A stretch of DNA of 38,764 nt, taken from an uncultured Candidatus Altimarinota bacterium (GTDB taxonomy: Bacteria; Patescibacteriota; Gracilibacteria; BD1-5; UBA2023). Made by a program: the position numbers and the translations under genes. This document shows, one piece after another, positions 36,143 through 38,764 of this stretch. The DNA is taken from positions 1 through 38,764 of the forward strand of contig CALHQS010000028.1 of the NCBI GenBank assembly GCA_938036655.1. The letters run 5' to 3'. The notes under the pieces are model-generated. The model saw only the letters and a list, made by a program, of their open reading frames with translations. It was not told the origin of the DNA and ran no database searches. Position 1 is the first letter of the stretch. Each line of letters opens with the position of its first letter.

Positions 36143-36499
36143 TTATTTTGAAAGCTCAATCAGTGCTGTTTCTTGAGAATTAAAAATTGGCAAAATAGAA
36201 GTAATCCCAACAAGATCCAGAGTGTCATTAACCTCGGGAGTGAGATTGCAAAGCGCAAATTTTCCATTTCCGTCTTCTGTTCGCTGGGCAATATCTGCAA
36301 TATATCCGATAGATTTGCTGTTGAGATATTTGAGTTTTTCAAGATTAAAAAGTGTTTTGGCGCCATTAAAATCGCCAATATTTTCAATAATACTCGGAAA
36401 AGTATTGTCCACATTGGTTTCGTCTAATTCTCCATCAAATGTAAAAATCTTGATGCCAGTGTTTGTTGCTGCCGTTTTGATTTCTAGATGAGTAAGCAT
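36143..36499 (-). CDS. STAS-domain protein (anti-sigma factor antagonist type)
   Basis: 118 residues that make up one STAS domain: GIKIFTFDGELDETNVD, then LFNLEKLKYLNSKSIGYIADI. SKSIGY lies where SpoIIAA-type proteins carry the Ser that is phosphorylated by a partner kinase. The rest is helices with CNLTPEVNDTLDLVGI, also typical. Such proteins switch anti-sigma factors or sit in stressosome-type relays. No kinase or sigma factor is nearby, so the partner is unknown. There is no in-frame UGA. It has its own consensus-like promoter and is read separately from the SLT gene behind it. Confidence 0.87.
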   Translation of the reverse strand: MLTHLEIKTAATNTGIKIFTFDGELDETNVDNTFPSIIENIGDFNGAKTLFNLEKLKYLNSKSIGYIADIAQRTEDGNGKFALCNLTPEVNDTLDLVGITSILPIFNSQETALIELSK

Positions 36500-36523
36500 A
36501 GTAGAAAAAATAATTACATTGGC

Positions 36524-36552
36524 ATTATAACACTTTTTCTCAAAAGTTGCAA
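36524..36552 (-). promoter_or_regulatory. Promoter of the STAS gene
   Basis: On the - strand: TTGCAA (36552-36547), 17-bp spacer, TATAAT (36529-36524), 24 bases before the ATG at 36499. Confidence 0.7.
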
Positions 36553-36580
36553 CTTTTTATTGATTTTTTTGAAAAATAGG

Positions 36581-36586
36581 TACAAT
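36581..36586 (+). promoter_or_regulatory. -10 box of the FemAB gene, leaderless type
   Basis: TACAAT ending 6 bases before the ATG at 36593. A possible -35, TTGATT, lies at 36560-36565 (15-bp spacer). Confidence 0.5.
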
Positions 36587-36592
36587 TCTCGT

Positions 36593-37567
36593 ATGAAATA
36601 TGGTATTTTTGATTTTTCTGGAAAAAATATTCCTGAACTTTCCCTTTGGCAATCAGCTGCATGGAAAAATATTTTGACAAAATCTGGGCAGGCGAGGGAA
36701 GTTTTTTATTTTGGAAATCCAGATGCGACATTTTTTTTGGTAGAAATTCGTGCTGTTGGAGCAGGATTTTTCGGTGCGTTTATTTTGTGAGTAAAAGATT
36801 TTCAAATCGCTGATGATTTTTCGGATTGTTTTAAAAGTTTGAAAAACTTTTTACAAAAAAAATGAATCATTTTTCTTCAGGTTGAGCCCATTGAGGAAAT
36901 TGTAGAATTTCAAAATTTACCTTCTAGAGAGGTTTCTCGCAAATTTTTAACGCCATTTACGCGTATTATTTCGTTGGAAAAATCTGTTGACGATATCATT
37001 GCTAATATGCCACAAAAAGGGCGTTACGCGATTCGTAATGCCGAAAAAAAGTGAGTTAAAATCGAAATTATTACGGATTTTTCAGAAAAAATTCTTGATG
37101 AATGGATGTGGTTACTTGAAGAAACAACGGCGCGCGACAGCTTTTCACATAATTCTCGAAGATATTATGAGCTATTTTTGCGGGAATTATGAGAAAACGC
37201 CTTTATTGTTGCATCCAAAATGGATGGAAAATATTTGGCGATGACGATTTCGGTATTTTCGGGAGAATCCGGATTTTATTATTACGGTGCTTCTACAAGC
37301 GATCCGGAGGGCCGAAAATTGGCGAGTAGCTACTTGACGCTTTGGGAATCAATGAAATTTGCAAAAAATCATGGAAAAAAAATGTATGATTTATTTGGTG
37401 TGGCGGATCCGAACAATCCAGATGATCCGCTCATGGGAGTTTCCCAATTTAAGCAAAAACTTGGTGGTGAAATTTACGAATTGCCAGAAAAATTTTTATT
37501 CCCCATTTCATTCAAATTTTCGATTTATTCTTTGCTTCTGAAAATAAAAAAATTCCTAAAAAAATAG
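36593..37567 (+). CDS. FemAB/FemX-family aminoacyltransferase
   Basis: 324 residues after reading four UGAs as glycine. Family marks are LWQSAAWKNILTKSGQAREV near the start, TRIISLEKSVDDIIANMPQKG, then RYAIRNAEKKGVKI, and YYYGASTSDPEGRKLASSYL. The last is followed by KMYDLFGVADPNNP, the usual GNAT-like core ending in a FKxxFGGE-type motif, here FKQKLGGEIYELP. FemABX enzymes add amino acids from aminoacyl-tRNA to lipid II stem peptides, making peptidoglycan cross-bridges. The start at 36593 follows the promoter. The UAG stop lies inside the terminator stem. Confidence 0.88.
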
Positions 37568-37574
37568 GAATTTT
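37549..37574. terminator. Bidirectional terminator
   Basis: AAAATTCCTA / TAGGAATTTT stem with A6 loop, T-run on the + strand. The FemAB UAG stop (37565-37567) forms part of the stem. Convergent with the DUF177 gene. Confidence 0.8.
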
Positions 37575-37577
37575 TTG

Positions 37578-37949
37578 TTACAAATTTTCAGAATGAAACG
37601 CCATAATAATTTCTTCACGAATAACATCTTTGAGGTCAATCGTCATATTTTTCGTGTTGATAAGATTGATATCATCGCCATCAAGCGGATCAATTTGTGT
37701 TTTCCAAACGCGCTCAAATTCAGGAATGGAAATTTTTGTTTTTTTGTTTTCGTAGGAAATTTCTGTCGAAAAATTAGTAAAAATCCCATGAATTCCATCA
37801 TCAATTACAATGAGTTTAATGGTGAAAAGAAGTGGCTTGAGAAACGTTAAATCTTCGTAAAATCCATCAAAAATTTCGCCATCAAACGAAAAAATTTTTG
37901 AGTCACCATCGTAACTATTGATGAGATCGCCAACAGGAATTGTAAACAT
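37578..37949 (-). CDS. DUF177/YceD-like protein
   Basis: 123 residues. It ends with IDPLDGDDINLINTKNMTID and LKDVIREEIIMAFHSENL, which fits the DUF177 (YceD) pattern. That pattern is an acidic stretch, a short strand, then I-D-L-x-x-x-I-R-E-E-I. The upstream part has alternating strands (KPLLFTIKLIVIDDGIHGIF). YceD proteins affect 23S rRNA accumulation and usually sit directly before rpmF (L32); here no rpmF follows, which is unusual. There is no in-frame UGA. The ATG lies 1 base after the TPR gene's UAA, so the two are co-transcribed. Confidence 0.65.
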   Translation of the reverse strand: MFTIPVGDLINSYDGDSKIFSFDGEIFDGFYEDLTFLKPLLFTIKLIVIDDGIHGIFTNFSTEISYENKKTKISIPEFERVWKTQIDPLDGDDINLINTKNMTIDLKDVIREEIIMAFHSENL

Positions 37950-37950
37950 A

Positions 37951-38445
37951 TTATTGGGTTAGTTGTGTAGAATTTTGTTCTTCGTAAAGCAAAAGTGCTG
38001 TCGTCAAATATTGGTGAATGCTTTCATCGTCGGGTGCGAGTCCGTGTGCACGGCGCAGAAGAGCAATTCCTTTTTGCATATTGCCAATCATAACATTACA
38101 CCAACCAATGCTTCGGATGATTTCCGCGTTATTCGGAAAAAGAATATTAGCTTTTTCAAGAGTTTCGAGAGCCTTTTCATAGTCTCATTTTTCCAAAAAA
38201 ATATAGCCTTGCAAATAAATGCCTGTACCCGATTCTGGATGCAATTCGCGTGCATAATGAATGACTTCTTCGGCTTTTTCAAGGTTTTCTTGATACAAAT
38301 AAATATCCGCTAATTCTTCATAAAAACGATAATCATTGACGTGTTTTTTGAGTCATTCAAGTGTTTCCGTGAGGGCAGCATCGTAGTTTCCTGCGCTTTT
38401 GTGATTTTCAATTTCTTGAATAATACTATCTGCTGAATTCTGCAT
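37951..38445 (-). CDS. TPR-repeat protein
   Basis: 164 residues after reading two UGAs as glycine. About three to four tetratricopeptide repeats are visible: RFYEELADIYLYQENLEKA, GIYLQGYIFLEKGDYEKAL, EIIRSIGWCNVMIGNMQKG, with alanine/glycine and tyrosine at the expected helix contacts. TPRs mediate protein contacts; no catalytic domain and no signal peptide are present. It is the promoter-proximal gene of a two-gene unit with the DUF177 gene. The particular partner cannot be told from the sequence. Confidence 0.82.
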
Positions 38446-38465
38446 ATCAAAAATTAATTTTCAAA

Positions 38466-38493
38466 AGTATACCAAATTTGTTCAAAAAATCAA
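38466..38493 (-). promoter_or_regulatory. Promoter of the TPR-DUF177 unit
   Basis: On the - strand: TTGATT (38493-38488), 16-bp spacer, TATACT (38471-38466), 20 bases before the ATG at 38445. It fills the 50-base gap after rlmN. Confidence 0.65.
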
Positions 38494-38495
38494 AA

Positions 38496-38764
38496 TTATT
38501 TTTTCCAATGCTTTTCAACAAGTGATTTCATAGATTTTCCTTCTTTGGTGGCAAGTGATTTTCCTTCCTCCTTGAGAGCAAGCTGACCGCAAGCAGCATC
38601 GATATCATCACCTCGTGTTTTCCGCACAGTCACAACCAACCCGGCCTGCTGCAAAATATCGCGGAAAATCCGTATATTTTCACTAGAAGAACGCTCATAA
38701 CCTGAATTCGGGAACGGATTAAAAGGGATTAGATTAAATTTGCAAGGTACATCACGGACTAAAG
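38496..38764 (-). CDS. rlmN: RlmN-type rRNA/tRNA adenine-C2 methyltransferase, C-terminal part
   Basis: Partial: the 5' part lies beyond the window. The visible 88 or so residues include FNLIPFNPFPNSGYERSS, then RIFRDILQQAGLVVTVRKTR and GDDIDAACGQLA. These are the end of the radical-SAM methyltransferase RlmN, in which the near-C-terminal Cys (DAACGQL) takes part in catalysis. RlmN methylates C2 of an adenosine in 23S rRNA and in some tRNAs. After the GQLA motif there is a Lys-rich tail of about 25 residues ending HWKK and UAA. No in-frame UGA in this part. Confidence 0.93.
   Translation of the reverse strand, partial: LVRDVPCKFNLIPFNPFPNSGYERSSSENIRIFRDILQQAGLVVTVRKTRGDDIDAACGQLALKEEGKSLATKEGKSMKSLVEKHWKK

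Noticed and set aside
1..38764. UGA as tryptophan (code 4) or selenocysteine
   Set aside because: UGA sites match invariant glycines (P-loop, GDSG, IDPGTT start), while Trp positions use UGG. UGA is far too frequent for selenocysteine and no SECIS-like element stands out.
1..38764. tRNA, rRNA, transposase or prophage genes
   Set aside because: No cloverleaf with a GTTC-type arm, no rRNA signature and no transposase or phage structural motif was recognised on either strand.

Overview
The window reads as chromosome of a small, AT-rich bacterium (GC about one third by eye) in which UGA is translated as glycine and not used as a stop (NCBI genetic code 25). That code is known from Absconditabacteria (SR1) and Gracilibacteria of the Patescibacteria/CPR, so the source is most likely one of these. 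With the standard code most genes look broken. With UGA=Gly, 28 of 43 genes become intact reading frames containing about 90 in-frame UGA codons. Every gene whose 3' end lies in the window then ends in UAA or UAG. Many of these UGAs fall on glycines fixed by family knowledge, such as both P-loop glycines of thymidylate kinase, the RuvC start, the PolA-exonuclease GDxSDN motif and the AlaRS CGGPH motif.

Layout. 0.1-1.9 kb: smpB-rsmF (+). 2.1-3.8 kb (-): gmk, a UPF0489 protein and a small unknown, all overlapping. 4.0-4.5 kb: a VanZ-like membrane protein. 4.6-5.8 kb: an L10-leader RNA with rplJ-rplL. 5.9-6.4 kb: a small ORF and a VOC-fold protein. 6.4-13.8 kb (-): pyk, a membrane-anchored lysozyme-like protein, a C-Ala-less alaS, an ABC permease/ATPase pair and rlmE. 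13.8-20.6 kb (+): a DEDDh exonuclease (orn-like), M3 oligopeptidase, ruvC, a membrane protein, a phospholipase-D-like lipoprotein and a 798-residue unknown exported protein. 20.6-23.8 kb (-): trmD, an FKBP lipoprotein, holA and mscL. 23.9-30.1 kb: a trypsin-like lipoprotein (+), a large polytopic protein resembling VirB6/TrbL (-), a membrane coiled-coil protein (-) and a PGRP amidase-SpoIID fusion (+). 30.1-34.8 kb (+): dcd, dut, folA, thyA, tmk, a HIT protein and a stand-alone PolA-type 5'-3' exonuclease. 34.8-38.8 kb: an SLT transglycosylase (-), a STAS protein (-), a FemAB transferase (+), a DUF177/YceD protein (-), a TPR protein (-) and the 3' end of rlmN (-).

How the genes fit together. 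Three themes stand out. The first is translation and RNA upkeep (smpB, rsmF, rlmE, rlmN, trmD, alaS, rplJL, YceD, orn). The second is a nearly complete dTTP supply line (dcd, dut, thyA with folA, tmk) followed by DNA repair/replication parts (5'-3' exonuclease, with holA and ruvC elsewhere). The third is a large cell-envelope set: three peptidoglycan-lytic proteins, a FemAB transferase, MscL, several lipoproteins, an ABC exporter and a VirB6-like membrane protein. No transposon, prophage, CRISPR array, tRNA or rRNA was seen. Gene packing is tight. Operons end in short AT-rich hairpins, several of which contain the stop codon itself. Several promoters put the -10 box exactly 6 nt before the ATG, which predicts leaderless mRNAs. 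No stretch over 300 bases lacks a gene; the longest gap, 5781-6041, holds a terminator and a doubtful 35-codon ORF.
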